Assembly: GCF_014204985.1 (NCBI RefSeq)
Contig: NZ_JACHMP010000001.1
Span: forward strand, 124,001-188,000
Source: Streptosporangium becharense
GTDB lineage: Bacteria > Actinomycetota > Actinomycetes > Streptosporangiales > Streptosporangiaceae
Reading direction: 5' to 3'
Length of the DNA: 64,000 nt
Every line of letters starts with the position of its first letter. Position 1 is the stretch's first letter. Below the pieces are notes generated by a model. The model searched no databases and was not told where the DNA came from. It saw only the letters and a list, made by a program, of their open reading frames with translations. Positions 34,869-43,794 of this stretch are shown here, piece by piece. Made by a program: the position numbers and the translations under genes.

Positions 34869-35435
34869 ATGTTCAGCACCAACACGGGTCGTCGGATGCG
34901 CAGAAGTGCGGGTATGGCCCTGGGATTCGTCACCGTCCTGTTCACCGGCGCCGTGGCGCTGGCCGGACCGGCGTCGGCGGCCACCGTCACCGCGCAGCTC
35001 GACAGTGGCAGGATCCTCGTCAACGGCAGCTCGGTGGACGACGGGATCGAGATCACGCTCAACCTGGCGGGCACCGTGGCGACCATCAGCAATACGCTCG
35101 GCTCGGTCGCGGCCGGTTCCGGCTGCACGCAGTCGGGGGTCGAGGCGAAGTGCCCGACCGGCGGGATTGATCGCGTCGACGTGTTCGCAGGGGACGGCAT
35201 CGACTCGATCCGCAACAACACGAACCTGCCGAGCACGCTCTCCGGCGACAACGGCTTCGACACCGTCAACGGCGGCTCCGCCGCCGACAACCTGTTCGGC
35301 GGTTTCGGTGACGACAAGCTCAACGGCAACGGGGGCAACGACCGCCTGGTCGGCAGTGTCGGCCACGACACGCTCAACGGCGGCGCCGACACCGACCGCT
35401 GCGACGGCGAAGTCGAGACCAACTGCGAGCTGTAG
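34869..35435 (+). CDS. Secreted RTX-like calcium-binding repeat protein
   Basis: 188 residues. A signal peptide (RRSAGMALGFVTVLFTGAVALAGPASA, cleavage after ASA) is followed by a beta-rich region with one Cys pair (GCTQSGVEAKC). The C-terminal tandem GGxGxD-type repeats are NGGSAADNL, FGGFGDDKL, NGNGGNDRL and NGGADTDRC. Such repeats bind calcium and form a beta-roll after export. The protein ends with another Cys pair. GGGAA precedes the ATG. The function is unknown. The 219-bp gap before it holds no visible gene. Confidence 0.87.
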   Translation: MFSTNTGRRMRRSAGMALGFVTVLFTGAVALAGPASAATVTAQLDSGRILVNGSSVDDGIEITLNLAGTVATISNTLGSVAAGSGCTQSGVEAKCPTGGIDRVDVFAGDGIDSIRNNTNLPSTLSGDNGFDTVNGGSAADNLFGGFGDDKLNGNGGNDRLVGSVGHDTLNGGADTDRCDGEVETNCEL

Positions 35436-35736
35436 GTGCCCACACGACCGCCCCCGCCGGACGGACCGGCAGGGGCGGTTCGTCGTTCGCCGCGGCCTCG
35501 CCTGCCCAGCCGGTCGGCCAAGGAAGAAAAAGTGCGGCGACGGTTTCTCCCACGCTCACCGCCACGGCTTCGCCCGCCTCGCCCCGGTGACGAACAACCC
35601 CTGAGTTCCTATGGCCGGAGTCGATGCGCTCAGCCCCTGGAAGGGACTGTACAAACGACGGCGCAATTGCTGATCAAGGAGACACGCGCGGCGAGCAGCC
35701 TGATCCAGGCATCCGAAGCGATGGACCTGGAGGAGC

Positions 35737-36006
35737 CCGCGGGACCGCGACGCCGGCTTCGAGCCGGAGATCGTCCGTAAGCGGCAGCGGCTGTCCGGCG
35801 TCGATGAGACGGTCATCTCGCCGACGGCCAAGGGCCTGACCACCGGGGAGATCTCCGCACACCTGGCCGCGGTCTACGGCGCGGAGGTGCCCGAGCAGAC
35901 CATCTCCTCCATCACCGGCGAAGTCCTGGGGAAGCCTGAATGCCCCGGAGAGGCGCTCGGGAACCCGGAACTCATTCCTCACGCCGGCAAGAGCCCGCTG
36001 GTTTGA
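35737..36006 (+). pseudogene. IS256-family transposase relic
   Basis: 89 codons read PRDRDAGFEPEIVRKRQR, then TAKGLTTGEISAHLAAVYGAEV and TISSIT. This is the conserved mid-N-terminal region of mutator/IS256 transposases. The frame then runs into unrelated residues and a stop, and neither the start nor the DDE domain is present. A near-identical 50-bp stretch occurs inverted at 48749-48797. The stop codon overlaps the -35 box of the next gene, so the insertion relic sits directly against that promoter. The preceding gap 35436-35736 holds nothing else I can name. Confidence 0.8.
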
Positions 36007-36033
36007 CCTTGACGCTGCGTCAACTTCTAGCAT
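36003..36033 (+). promoter_or_regulatory. MerR-type promoter with 19-bp spacer
   Basis: The -35 box is TTGACC (36003-36008) and the -10 box is TAGCAT (36028-36033). The spacer is 19 bp and holds the perfect inverted repeat TTGACGC-T-GCGTCAA (36009-36023). An overlong spacer with a centred palindrome is the signature of MerR-activated promoters. The ATG of the protease lies seven bases after the -10, so the message is leaderless. Confidence 0.8.
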
Positions 36034-36040
36034 CGGGGCC

Positions 36041-36925
36041 ATGTCGATCACTGTTCTTGACACTTACTCCGCCATGAGGCGGATCCTGCTGGCCCCGGTC
36101 GCGGACCGCGTTGACCTGCTGCGTTCGATGCTGGAGCCCACCAGGGGCATGTACCGCCACCACCCCGGCGAGGTCGACCTGGTGGCCATGCACCTCCAAG
36201 CGTCCGGGTTCCCCGTCGACCGCGACGAGGAGCGTTGCCTCCACGCGCTCGAAACCCTGGCGGCGGCCGGGGCCTGGGAGCGGATGCAACGCGCCTTCGA
36301 CAACGCTCTCACCGTACTGCTGGAGGCGACGCCGGGGCTGGAGGCCCCGGACATCACCGTGCTGTTCGTGCTCGGCGATCCGGGTGACGAGCACTTCATG
36401 GGTCCCTGCCGGGGAGTGACCGGGTTCGGCGGCATCTCGGGCCACATCGTGATCACGCTCTGGCCCTTCCCCGAGAACGTGGAGCGGCTGGAGGCCACCG
36501 CCGTGCACGAACTCCACCACAACCTGCGGTTCGGCCCGGGTGGGGTCGTGTGGGACCCGACGACCGTCACGGTCGGCGATCACATCGTCTCCGAGGGCCT
36601 GGCCGACGCCTTCGCCCGCCAGCTCCACGGCGACGAGCTCGGCCTCACCCGCATCGGCGTGCCGCACCTGCACGACGACGAGATCTTCGGCAAGGTGCTC
36701 ACCGGGCTCGACGTGACAGGCATGCAGAACTTCACCGCCTGGGTGCACGGCGACCCCAGCGCCGAGCGCTTCGGCCTCACCCCGGTGGGACTGCCGATGG
36801 GCGCCGGGTACGCCGCGGGCAACCGGCTGGTCGACACCTACCTGACGGCGACCGGGCAGACGGCGGCGCAGGCCCTGCACGCCGACAGCTCGGAGATCAT
36901 CGCCGCCACGCTCCGCCGCGGGTGA
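36041..36925 (+). CDS. DUF2268-type putative zinc protease
   Basis: 294 residues. It carries the zincin motif HELHHN with the flanking VERLEATAV, and a downstream Glu in IVSEGLADAFARQL that can act as third ligand, as in the DUF2268 putative Zn-dependent protease family. There is no signal peptide. It is transcribed from a MerR-type promoter as a leaderless message and is followed after 10 bp by a MerR/TipA-like regulator gene, which is frameshifted. The natural substrate is unknown. Confidence 0.85.
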   Translation: MSITVLDTYSAMRRILLAPVADRVDLLRSMLEPTRGMYRHHPGEVDLVAMHLQASGFPVDRDEERCLHALETLAAAGAWERMQRAFDNALTVLLEATPGLEAPDITVLFVLGDPGDEHFMGPCRGVTGFGGISGHIVITLWPFPENVERLEATAVHELHHNLRFGPGGVVWDPTTVTVGDHIVSEGLADAFARQLHGDELGLTRIGVPHLHDDEIFGKVLTGLDVTGMQNFTAWVHGDPSAERFGLTPVGLPMGAGYAAGNRLVDTYLTATGQTAAQALHADSSEIIAATLRRG

Positions 36926-36935
36926 CACTGGAACG

Positions 36936-37693
36936 ATGGAGTGGACGATCCAGGAACTCGCGACGAGGGCCGGCATCACCAGCCGCACCCTGTGTCACTA
37001 CGACCGCGTCGGACTCTTGGCCCCGTCCCGGGTCGGCGCGAACGGATACCGTTACTACAACCCCACCGCGGTCGCCCGGCTCCAGCGGATCCTGCTCATG
37101 CGCCGGCTCGGCATGGCCTGTCGGCCATCGCCGAGGTCCTGGCCGACGAGGTGGACACGTGCGACGGGCTCCGCGGTCACATCGCCGCGCTGGAGGAGGA
37201 ACGGGACCGCATCGAACGGCGGATCCGGTCTGTTCGTCACACGCTCGAAGCCCTGCAGGCGGGGGCGGAACCGCGGATGGACGTCATGTTGGCGGGGTTC
37301 AACGACCACTACAGGGACGAGGTGATCTCACGTTGGGGCGAGCGCGCGTTCCAGGTGAGCAACGACTGGTGGCACGGCAAGACCCTTGACCAGCAGCGGG
37401 CCTGGAAGCAGGCCGCCGAAGACCTCGTCGCCGTATGGGTCACCGCAGTGAAGGCCGGGGTTTCTCCGACATCGGAACACGCCCAGTCGCTGGCTGCCCG
37501 GCACGTCCAGTGGCTGAGCCGGATCCCGGGCACCCCCACGGCCGAGGGCGACCGGGAGCGCTCGATCGAGATGGTGAAATGCCTGGGGGACATGTACGTC
37601 GACGACCCCCGCTTCACCGCCATGTATGACGACGCCGCAGGGGCGACGTTCGTCCGCGACGCACTGCAGGCGTACGCGCGGACCCGGATGTAG
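36936..37693 (+). pseudogene. TipA-like MerR regulator, frameshifted
   Basis: The first frame gives a MerR HTH (MEWTIQELATRAGITSRTLCHYDRVGLLAPSRVG...RILLMRRLGM). At about 37116 one base appears to be missing in a G-run (ATGGCCTG where ATGGGCCTG would restore the frame). The next frame then continues GLSAIAEVLADEVD, a coiled-coil linker and a TipAS-type ligand domain (FNDHYRDEVISRWGERAF ... FVRDALQAYA) to 37693. If real, the protein is cut to about 129 residues with the DNA-binding part only. A sequencing error is equally possible. It is probably the regulator of the MerR promoter at 36003. Confidence 0.82.
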
Positions 37694-37964
37694 CCGGCTG
37701 GCTGCCGGTGCCTGAAGCTCACCGGGCACGAGCCGCTCGGCGAGCAGTTGGAGCTGTTCGGCGGTCCGCAGAAGGACGCGCCCGCGAACGGCGGGGATGA
37801 TACGGGAAACGCCGCAGCCTGACTCCACCCCAGCGGTGAGTGTCGCCGGTGGCGCCGGGATCCTTCGCGGGCACGCGTGAGGACGCACATGGCCCGCCGG
37901 TGACCGCGTCGGGGCAGCGGCGGGGCAGCGCCAAGCCGGCGCGGGCACGGCGGTCTCAGGTCTT
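37694..37964. other. Intergenic region with possible coding remnant
   Basis: A plus-strand stretch (about 37711-37820) reads LKLTGHEPLGEQLELFGG and stops, which looks like the tail of a lost gene. I cannot name the family. Nothing else is visible. Confidence 0.35.
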
Positions 37965-39065
37965 TCAGGTGCAGAACTCGGCGTTCAGGGCATGGTTCAT
38001 GGCTTGGTCGACGGCGGCATCGTCGGGGGCGGGCAGGGCGGTGGCGGCGACGGTGATGCTGCGGCGGTCGTTGTGGAAGCTGTAGGTGGCGTAGCCGGGG
38101 ATGTGGCCCTTGTGCCCCCAGACGGTTGTGCCGCAGGTGAGGGTGAGTTTCATCAGGCCCAGGCCGTAGGCGAAGCCGGGGGCGACCGGGACGGTCTGTT
38201 GCATCTGGGTGAGCAGGTGGGCGGGGAACAGCCGGCCCTGGAGCAACCGGGTGAAGAAGCGGTTGACGTCGGCGGCGGTGGAGATGACGGCGCCGGCGGC
38301 CCAGGCGTTGGAAGGGTTGAAGCGGGTGATGTCTTCGAGGTTGTTGTTCTCGTCGCGCATGTAGCCGCGGGGGTGGACTCCGGCGATATTGCGGCTGGTG
38401 GTGGGCAGGGTGGTGGCGGGCAGGGCGTTCGGGGCGAGCAGGCGGGTGTACAGGGCGATGGACAGGCTCCGGCCGGTGAGCTTCTCGATCAGCAGACCGA
38501 GTGCGGCATATCCGGTGTTGGAGTAGGCCCAGCGGTCGCCGGGGGCGGAGGTGGGCGGCAGGCTGGTGCCGATGTCGATCAGTTGCCGGGGGGTGTAGGT
38601 GGTGGTGGCCAGGCGGCGCAGCCCGGCCGGGGTGTCGTCGAAGGTGGTGGCGTAGTCGGCGATGCCGCTGGTGTGGTTGAGCAGCATCCGGACGGTGATC
38701 CGATCCCCACCGGGGAGCAGGCCGGGCAGGTGCCGGTCGATGGGGTCGTCCAGGGCGAGCCTGTTCCGGCCGGCGAGTTGGAGGACCAGGGCGGCGATGA
38801 GGGTCTTGGTGACGCTGCCGATGCGCCAGCGCCCGTCGGCTGGGACGGGAGCGCCGGTGCGGGTGTTGCCGGTGCCGGCGGTGCCGCTCCAGCGGCCGTT
38901 CTCGTCGCGAACCTCGGCCAGGGCACCGGGGGCCCCGGCGGCGACGATCGCGTCCAGGGCGGCCTGGACCGCCTGCCGGCGGGTGGGCTGGGCGGCGGCC
39001 GGCGTGGGTGCTGACACCAGCAGCGGCAGGGTGAGCAGGAGCGATGCGAGGACGCGTGGTTTCAC
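37965..39065 (-). CDS. Secreted serine hydrolase (class C beta-lactamase/DD-peptidase fold)
   Basis: 366 residues. A signal peptide (VLASLLLTLPLLVSAPTPAAA) marks export. The penicillin-binding fold motifs are SxxK in GSVTKT, the YxN motif in YSNTGYAALG and a third-strand HKGH in place of KTG, with LLNHTSGIADY typical of D-alanyl-D-alanine carboxypeptidase/esterase relatives. The GTG start at 39063-39065 has AAAGGAG eight bases upstream; longer in-frame extensions are low-complexity. It probably acts on peptidoglycan peptides or esters outside the cell. No obvious operon partner is present. Confidence 0.92.
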   Translation of the reverse strand: MKPRVLASLLLTLPLLVSAPTPAAAQPTRRQAVQAALDAIVAAGAPGALAEVRDENGRWSGTAGTGNTRTGAPVPADGRWRIGSVTKTLIAALVLQLAGRNRLALDDPIDRHLPGLLPGGDRITVRMLLNHTSGIADYATTFDDTPAGLRRLATTTYTPRQLIDIGTSLPPTSAPGDRWAYSNTGYAALGLLIEKLTGRSLSIALYTRLLAPNALPATTLPTTSRNIAGVHPRGYMRDENNNLEDITRFNPSNAWAAGAVISTAADVNRFFTRLLQGRLFPAHLLTQMQQTVPVAPGFAYGLGLMKLTLTCGTTVWGHKGHIPGYATYSFHNDRRSITVAATALPAPDDAAVDQAMNHALNAEFCT

Positions 39066-39948
39066 CGGGGGACTCCTTTGCCAAGAATCACGGTCGCAAG
39101 GCGGTGGATCTCGATCCTGAAAAGCTGGGGAGTGCCTTCGGCCGGTCCGTCGCGGGTGCGCGGGCCGACCGGGGCGTTCAGGACGGGATGTCAGGGACTG
39201 GCAGGCCGGGCACTGTCTCGCGCAGCAGCGGTCCTGAAGCGTGGATCGTCTGTGGCGCCGCGGCCGCAAGACCGGGCGGCTGAGCCAGGGGAGCGGGGGA
39301 TGGTGGCGGTCTGGGCCGCTCCGGGGACAGAGGCATGAGAGGGCTCCCGACTCAAACCGTCGCCACTGAAGGTAGTTAATCCGATGCGAAGAGTAGTTGT
39401 AGGCGGTCGGGGGCAGCACTACCGGCACAGTGACAGCGGCCTTGCCCGGGAACCCATCCGGGTCGGCCGCGTGGTGTGGCGCATCCCCGTATGACGGCAC
39501 GGCCGGAGGGCGGCGACGCGGCGTGTTTCTGGCGTACTCCGGCCGCCCCCCCGGCGGAGCTGGGGCCGGCAGGGCCGGGGAGAGGGGCTGATCAGAAATC
39601 GCCCTGTCTTCGGTTTCGGGTCGTGACGCTCCCGGCGGGGCGGTGCCGACGGGTCCGCTCATCTGGGGACTGACCGGCGTGGACATCGCGGTGCTCGGCT
39701 GCCTCCCGCTGGCGGTGGCGCTGGCCGTCCAGCCGCCCGCCCTCACCGCCTTCCTGACCGTCCAGGCGTTGACCGGGACGGCCGCCCTGCTGGGCTACCT
39801 GCTGCGGGCGGGGACGGGCGGACGTCTCCGGACCTGACGGCCGCCAGCTCTCACCCCGCGCGGGAAGACCTCACCGGTGCGCGGTCCAGGCGCGGGAAGG
39901 GGAGTGAGGAGTATCCGTGCCGGATCGTGCGCTAAGCCAACATCGGCC
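39066..39948. other. Long intergenic region, no secure gene
   Basis: No recognisable coding sequence except the small membrane ORF listed separately. A locally AT-richer stretch with two TAGTT repeats (about 39373-39395) may be promoter DNA. A short hairpin CCCGG-N8-CCGGG lies near 39446. Confidence 0.45.
39643..39837 (+). CDS. Possible small two-helix membrane protein
   Basis: 64 codons with two hydrophobic stretches (VDIAVLGCLPLAVALAV and LTAFLTVQALTGTAALLGYLL) and a basic tail. It begins with GTG and has no strong ribosome site. It could be a small membrane protein or the tail of a decayed one. Confidence 0.35.
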   Translation: MPTGPLIWGLTGVDIAVLGCLPLAVALAVQPPALTAFLTVQALTGTAALLGYLLRAGTGGRLRT

Positions 39949-40536
39949 CTAGTGATCGTCCAACGGAGCATCGCGGAGGGCGAAGAAGCGGATGAGGATG
40001 ACACCGATGCTCACTGCGGCGGCCGTCCATACGATTACCAGCGCCCAGGACGCGGCCGGACGCCCGAGCAGGAAGATCCGGGGCGGCATAAAGGTCATCT
40101 GGACGATCGCGCCGACCGGCACCGTCAACGAGGCGAGCAAGCCGATCACTCCGGGACGTCGGATGCTCGCGCCGACCGCGCCCAGAGGCGGCCCGAAGAG
40201 CGCGCTCGCGCACCACCAGTAGAGCATCGACCTCCACGACCAGGCCAACGGGACTTGCGCGAGGGCGGACTTCGTGCAGTAGTACGCCGCCGTGGCCGCG
40301 GCCAATGCCAGCACACCGGCGACCGCCCCTCGGGCCTGCCCGCCGGCCAGCCACCCCACGGCCACCGCCAGCGCCGCCCAGGCCCAGCCGGCGTCCAGCA
40401 GCAGGCTCGCCACCTCTGCGACCTTCGCGGCCCACGCCCAGCCGCCCATGGGGGACACATCCTTGACCAGGGAGGTGACTGCGCCGAATCCCGCACCGAG
40501 CACGAGGACACCGACCACACCACGAATGATCTTCAC
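39949..40536 (-). CDS. Small multi-pass membrane protein (DUF6518-like)
   Basis: 195 residues with about six membrane segments: VVGVLVLGAGFGAVTSLV, GWAWAALAVAVGWLAG, GAVAGVLALAAATAAYY, LYWWCASALFGPPLGAVGA, LLASLTVPVGAIVQMTF and LVIVWTAAAVSIGVILI. The pattern resembles actinobacterial DUF6518 proteins, a tentative match from memory. The start is GTG at 40534-40536, six bases after a TATTCT -10 box, so it is probably leaderless. Longer upstream frame sequence is not membrane-like and was left out. The function is unknown. Confidence 0.75.
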   Translation of the reverse strand: MKIIRGVVGVLVLGAGFGAVTSLVKDVSPMGGWAWAAKVAEVASLLLDAGWAWAALAVAVGWLAGGQARGAVAGVLALAAATAAYYCTKSALAQVPLAWSWRSMLYWWCASALFGPPLGAVGASIRRPGVIGLLASLTVPVGAIVQMTFMPPRIFLLGRPAASWALVIVWTAAAVSIGVILIRFFALRDAPLDDH

Positions 40537-40740
40537 TCCGCGAGAATACGCACCCCTCACGGCACCCGGGCGACGGTGCTCTGACCTCAGCTCATGCCGG
40601 TCGCGCGCGGAAACCGAGCTCCGCATCACCGCTGCTTCGCCCCTCCCGCAGTTTCGGGAGCACTGGGCCATGAGAGACGCGCTCCGCCCCGGCCGTCCTG
40701 CCCCCGGGGTGCCCCCGGGGCTCGCCGACGGCACCGCTGA

Positions 40741-40941
40741 GGACGTGGCGGCCGCGCCATTGTCGTCACCCCGGAGATCATCCGGGCGACCCGGGGCCTG
40801 CTGCCCACCCCAGTCCACTCCATCACCTCGATCGCCCGCCTGTTGGGCGTCAGCCCGGGCACGCTCTACAACCACATCCCGGACCTGCGCGAGCTGCGCG
40901 TCGGCCGGACACCTGCCGTGCAGGATGGGAGAAGGCGGTGA
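40741..40941 (+). pseudogene. Serine recombinase (resolvase/invertase) C-terminal relic
   Basis: 66 codons read GRGGRAIVVTPEIIRA, then SITSIARLLGVSPGTLYNHI and PDLRELR. This is the C-terminal HTH of resolvase/invertase-type serine recombinases. An in-frame stop immediately precedes it and the catalytic domain is absent. It marks past recombination in the 35.7-48.9 kb accessory segment. Confidence 0.78.
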
Positions 40942-40980
40942 TCCACAGTGCCTGCCGCAGGTCACCGAGGGCATACGGTT

Positions 40981-41538
40981 TCAGATGAACGGGACAACGA
41001 CTGCCGCCAGCGTGAGGCCGAGGCAGACCATTATGAAGTAGCCCCTCTTGGGCCACCGGGTTCTCGTCTGTCGCCAGACAATCACCAGGGCGGCTGCCGT
41101 CGTGAGTCCCAGCAGCAGATGTATGCCGTACAACCAGGGAATTGGCACCCCTGCCGGATTTTCCCCGACAGCCAGACCGCCGGTCAGCGCATGGCCAGTG
41201 ACCATGGTGAGCACGCCCGTCCCCAGCAGCACGAGCCCGGGCAGCAACTGTCGGAACGCACGGGTAGGCACTGCGCGCAGGACGATTCCCGCCAGGAAAA
41301 CCAGCGATGACCACTGGTGTAACTGCTGGATGAGCAGTCCACCACGCACCTCGAACCTGGTCGTCAGCTCCGCGATGTAAGCGGCACTCATCTCGACTCC
41401 GCGCAGCGGCTCGTAGGAGCCGTCATAGATCACCCGGTCGCTCGGCGTGTAGAAGAGCACGAGGAAGGCGCCGGTAAGCAGGACGACCACGAAACAGTAG
41501 ACGAGCATCTCACTCATCAGCGTCTTATATAATCTCAT
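40981..41538 (-). CDS. Reduced cytochrome b (QcrB N-terminal-like) membrane protein
   Basis: 185 residues with four to five membrane segments, matching the N-terminal heme domain of actinobacterial QcrB: EMLVYCFVVVLLTGAFLVLFYTPS, YDGSYEPLRGVEMSAAYI, FEVRGGLLIQQLHQWSSLVF and PWLYGIHLLLG. The first ~50 residues and the whole C-terminal part of QcrB are missing. In helix B the first heme His remains (LHQW) but the residue 14 positions later is Arg. In the next heme helix one His remains (YGIHL) and its partner position is Val. It therefore may bind one heme unusually, or none. It stands alone. Confidence 0.75.
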   Translation of the reverse strand: MRLYKTLMSEMLVYCFVVVLLTGAFLVLFYTPSDRVIYDGSYEPLRGVEMSAAYIAELTTRFEVRGGLLIQQLHQWSSLVFLAGIVLRAVPTRAFRQLLPGLVLLGTGVLTMVTGHALTGGLAVGENPAGVPIPWLYGIHLLLGLTTAAALVIVWRQTRTRWPKRGYFIMVCLGLTLAAVVVPFI

Positions 41539-42188
41539 TCGGCTTAGTCCACCACGGATCAGAACGCGACGATCTCACGATCCAGGCAAAAGCCGTATAG
41601 GCGGTAGCCCACCGGCAGCCGGGACGCGCGGTCAGGTGGTGTCGGCCAGGTTGGATCGCCGGGGCGATCCACACTCGGGGGCACCCCCATCACGGTTCAG
41701 TCCGCGACCTTTTCCAACGTGTATCCACGCATGGACGGCTCTGCGGTGACCTCCCCCACCGACTCCGGAGGCGGGACGGTCAACTGCCAGTACGGCGGCG
41801 CCGGACTATACGAGAAGTTCTTCCTCGCCGTGGACGACTAGCGTCTCAACTTCGCCATGCAGCACCAGCAGCAGACCCAATGGCGCTGGCCGGCCACCTC
41901 GGTCAGCGCCGCGGCCTTCTACAACCCGGCCACCGCGTGAACCCGGTGTTCGCTGGTCAACGCCGAGCTGGGTCGCAACACCTGTTGCGGTCCGGCCGCT
42001 TCCGAAGAACGCGCCAGGACGTGACGCTGGGCAGCCCTTCAGTCCTGCCGCCAGGAGTGACACGCCAGCGTGGCTGACCAGCGTCGATCTTGAGCGCCTG
42101 GCTGTTGCGGGGCCGGGGCGTCAACGACACCTTCTCTGGGCGGAATTCACTTGCGTGGTAATCGGTGGGGTCGAGTAGTGTCCGTGGC
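41539..42188. other. Intergenic region with a short coding relic
   Basis: At 41680-41841 the plus strand reads TVQSATFSNVYPRMDGSAVT then GGGTVNCQYGGAGLYEKFFL and stops. It looks like one repeat of a secreted beta-trefoil or fascin-like protein (weak call). The remainder shows nothing recognisable. Near the end a TAGTGT box (42174-42179) lies 9 bases before the leader ORF below. Confidence 0.4.
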
Positions 42189-42254
42189 ATGTCGAGCCCT
42201 GAGGCATCCAAGGTGGGGGCTTTCGGTCACGCCGTCAGCCCCCTGAACCACTGA
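42189..42254 (+). CDS. Leader peptide ORF (21 aa) upstream of Cmx-type exporter
   Basis: ATG at 42189 opens 21 codons (MSSPEASKVGAFGHAVSPLNH) and ends at 42254. A TAGTGT -10-like box ends nine bases before the ATG and there is no Shine-Dalgarno, so translation would be leaderless or nearly so. Within and after the ORF, GGGGGCT and AGCCCCC (about 42214-42243) can pair. The exporter start is 115 bases further on. Resistance genes against ribosome-targeting drugs are often controlled by ribosome stalling on such leaders, so attenuation is a reasonable inference. Confidence 0.55.
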   Translation: MSSPEASKVGAFGHAVSPLNH

Positions 42255-42368
42255 GTTCGTCGTCCACTCCCCGGCGGCTTCGCTGAACGGGGCAAGTGCG
42301 CGCACCCCTGGGCGCTGGCCGCGGTGACGAGATGTCCTTCTTCTCGTTCTCTCACCTCGGAGTCCTCG

Positions 42369-43550
42369 ATGCCTCTCCCGCTCTACCTGCTTGCCGTGGC
42401 GGTCTTCGCCATGGGCACCTCGGAGTTCATGCTCTCTGGCCTGGTGCCGGACATCGCCACCGGCCTCGATGTGTCGGTCGGAACTGCCGGGCTTCTGACC
42501 TCGGCATTCGCGGTCGGAATGATCCTCGGGGCGCCACTCATGGCCGTGCTTGCACGCCGGTGGCCTGCCCGGGCCAGTCTGCTGGGCTTCGTGCTGGTGT
42601 TCGCCCTCACCCATGTCGCGGGTGCCCTCACGTCGAGTTTCCCGGTCCTCCTGTCCACCCGCGTGATCGCCGCCCTGGCCAACGCAGGCTTTCTGGCAGT
42701 CGCGCTGAGTACGGCAACCACGCTCGTCGCAGCCGCCCAGAAGGGACGTGCGCTGGCGGTGCTGCTCTCCGGCACGACGGTGGCCACCATTGCCGGAGTT
42801 CCAGGCGGCGCGGTGCTCGGAACGCTGCTCGGCTGGCGGGCGACCTTCTGGGCGATCGCACTGCTCTGCCTTCCCGCCGCCTTCGGCATCGTGAAAGGCA
42901 TCCCGGACCATGCCCAGGGGACCGGACCGGACGCTCCGGCCGGCCCCTCTCTGCGAACCGAGATAGCCCAGCTCGCGACGCCCAGGCTGATCCTGGTCAT
43001 GCTGCTGGGTGCCCTGGTCAACGCCGCCACATTCGCTGCCTTCACCTTCCTGGCGCCGATCGTGACTGACACCGCCGGCCTGGACGAGCTCTGGGTCTCG
43101 GTGGTGCTGGTGCTCTTCGGCGCGGGGTCCTTCGCCGGTGTCACTCTTGCGGGTCGGCTCTCGGATCGGCGCCCCGGCATCGTGATCGGAATCGGTAGCC
43201 CGATGCTGTTGCTCGGCTGGGTCACGTTGGCAACCGTCGCTGCCCAGCCGGTGGCGCTGCTGATCCTCGTGTTCGTGCAAGGCGCGTTGTCCTTCGCCGT
43301 GGGCAGCACCTTGATCGCCAGGGTGCTCCATGAGTCGGCGGCTGCCCCCACCATGGGCGGGTCATATGCGACCGCGGCACTCAACATCGGCGCAGCGGGT
43401 GGCCCTGCCATCGCGGCAGCGGCCCTCGGAGCCGGCGCCGGTGACCTTGGCCCGATATGGGTCAGCGCCCTCCTTGCCGCGTTCGCAGTGCTCACCGCCC
43501 TGCCTCTGCGTCGAGTGATCACACCCCGGGTCGGCCAGGCGATCCGATGA
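42369..43550 (+). CDS. cmx: Cmx/CmrA-type chloramphenicol efflux MFS transporter
   Basis: 393 residues with twelve membrane segments. The N-terminus PLPLYLLAVAVFAMGTSEFM and GLVPDIATGLDVSVGTAGLL, followed by LTSAFAVGMILGAPLMAVLARRW, match the Cmx/CmrA branch of drug:H+ antiporters, and LLSGTTVATIAGVPGGAVLG is motif C-like. GGAG lies seven bases before ATG 42369. It would export chloramphenicol or related phenicols from the cytosol. It is preceded by a leader ORF and hairpin that may provide drug-induced attenuation. It lies in the accessory segment beside the chromate operon. A wider drug range is possible. Confidence 0.88.
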   Translation: MPLPLYLLAVAVFAMGTSEFMLSGLVPDIATGLDVSVGTAGLLTSAFAVGMILGAPLMAVLARRWPARASLLGFVLVFALTHVAGALTSSFPVLLSTRVIAALANAGFLAVALSTATTLVAAAQKGRALAVLLSGTTVATIAGVPGGAVLGTLLGWRATFWAIALLCLPAAFGIVKGIPDHAQGTGPDAPAGPSLRTEIAQLATPRLILVMLLGALVNAATFAAFTFLAPIVTDTAGLDELWVSVVLVLFGAGSFAGVTLAGRLSDRRPGIVIGIGSPMLLLGWVTLATVAAQPVALLILVFVQGALSFAVGSTLIARVLHESAAAPTMGGSYATAALNIGAAGGPAIAAAALGAGAGDLGPIWVSALLAAFAVLTALPLRRVITPRVGQAIR

Positions 43551-43794
43551 TCCGCGGGAACGCTCCGTCGAGTGTCGAAGGACGCCGGCGGCTCATCGGG
43601 CGTTGTAGAGACAGCTCGGCCTCCGGCCCCTCCATGCGCCCGACCTTCTCCGCCGCCGGCCTGTCCTGGCTGCACAGCGCCACCGGGAACGGATCCGGCT
43701 TGTGATCGTTACCTTGCCGGAGAACGGCAGTTGTCAGGCAACCGCTCCGTAATCACCGTGAGGCGATCATCCCCTTCGGTTGTCCAGTTAGTGC
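43551..43794. other. Intergenic region before the chromate operon
   Basis: No gene is seen. A short plus-strand frame ending FSAAGLSWLHSATGNGSGL at 43705 may be a remnant of unknown origin. Confidence 0.35.

Noticed and set aside
34700-35521. 273-codon minus-strand frame across the RTX-like gene
   Set aside because: The plus strand has a signal peptide and calcium-binding repeats; the antisense frame is Ser/Pro/Val-rich without motifs.
37309-39084. 591-codon minus-strand frame overlapping the serine hydrolase
   Set aside because: It is out of frame with the hydrolase, whose signal peptide, SxxK and YxN motifs establish the true reading frame; the other frame is low-complexity Arg/Pro/His.
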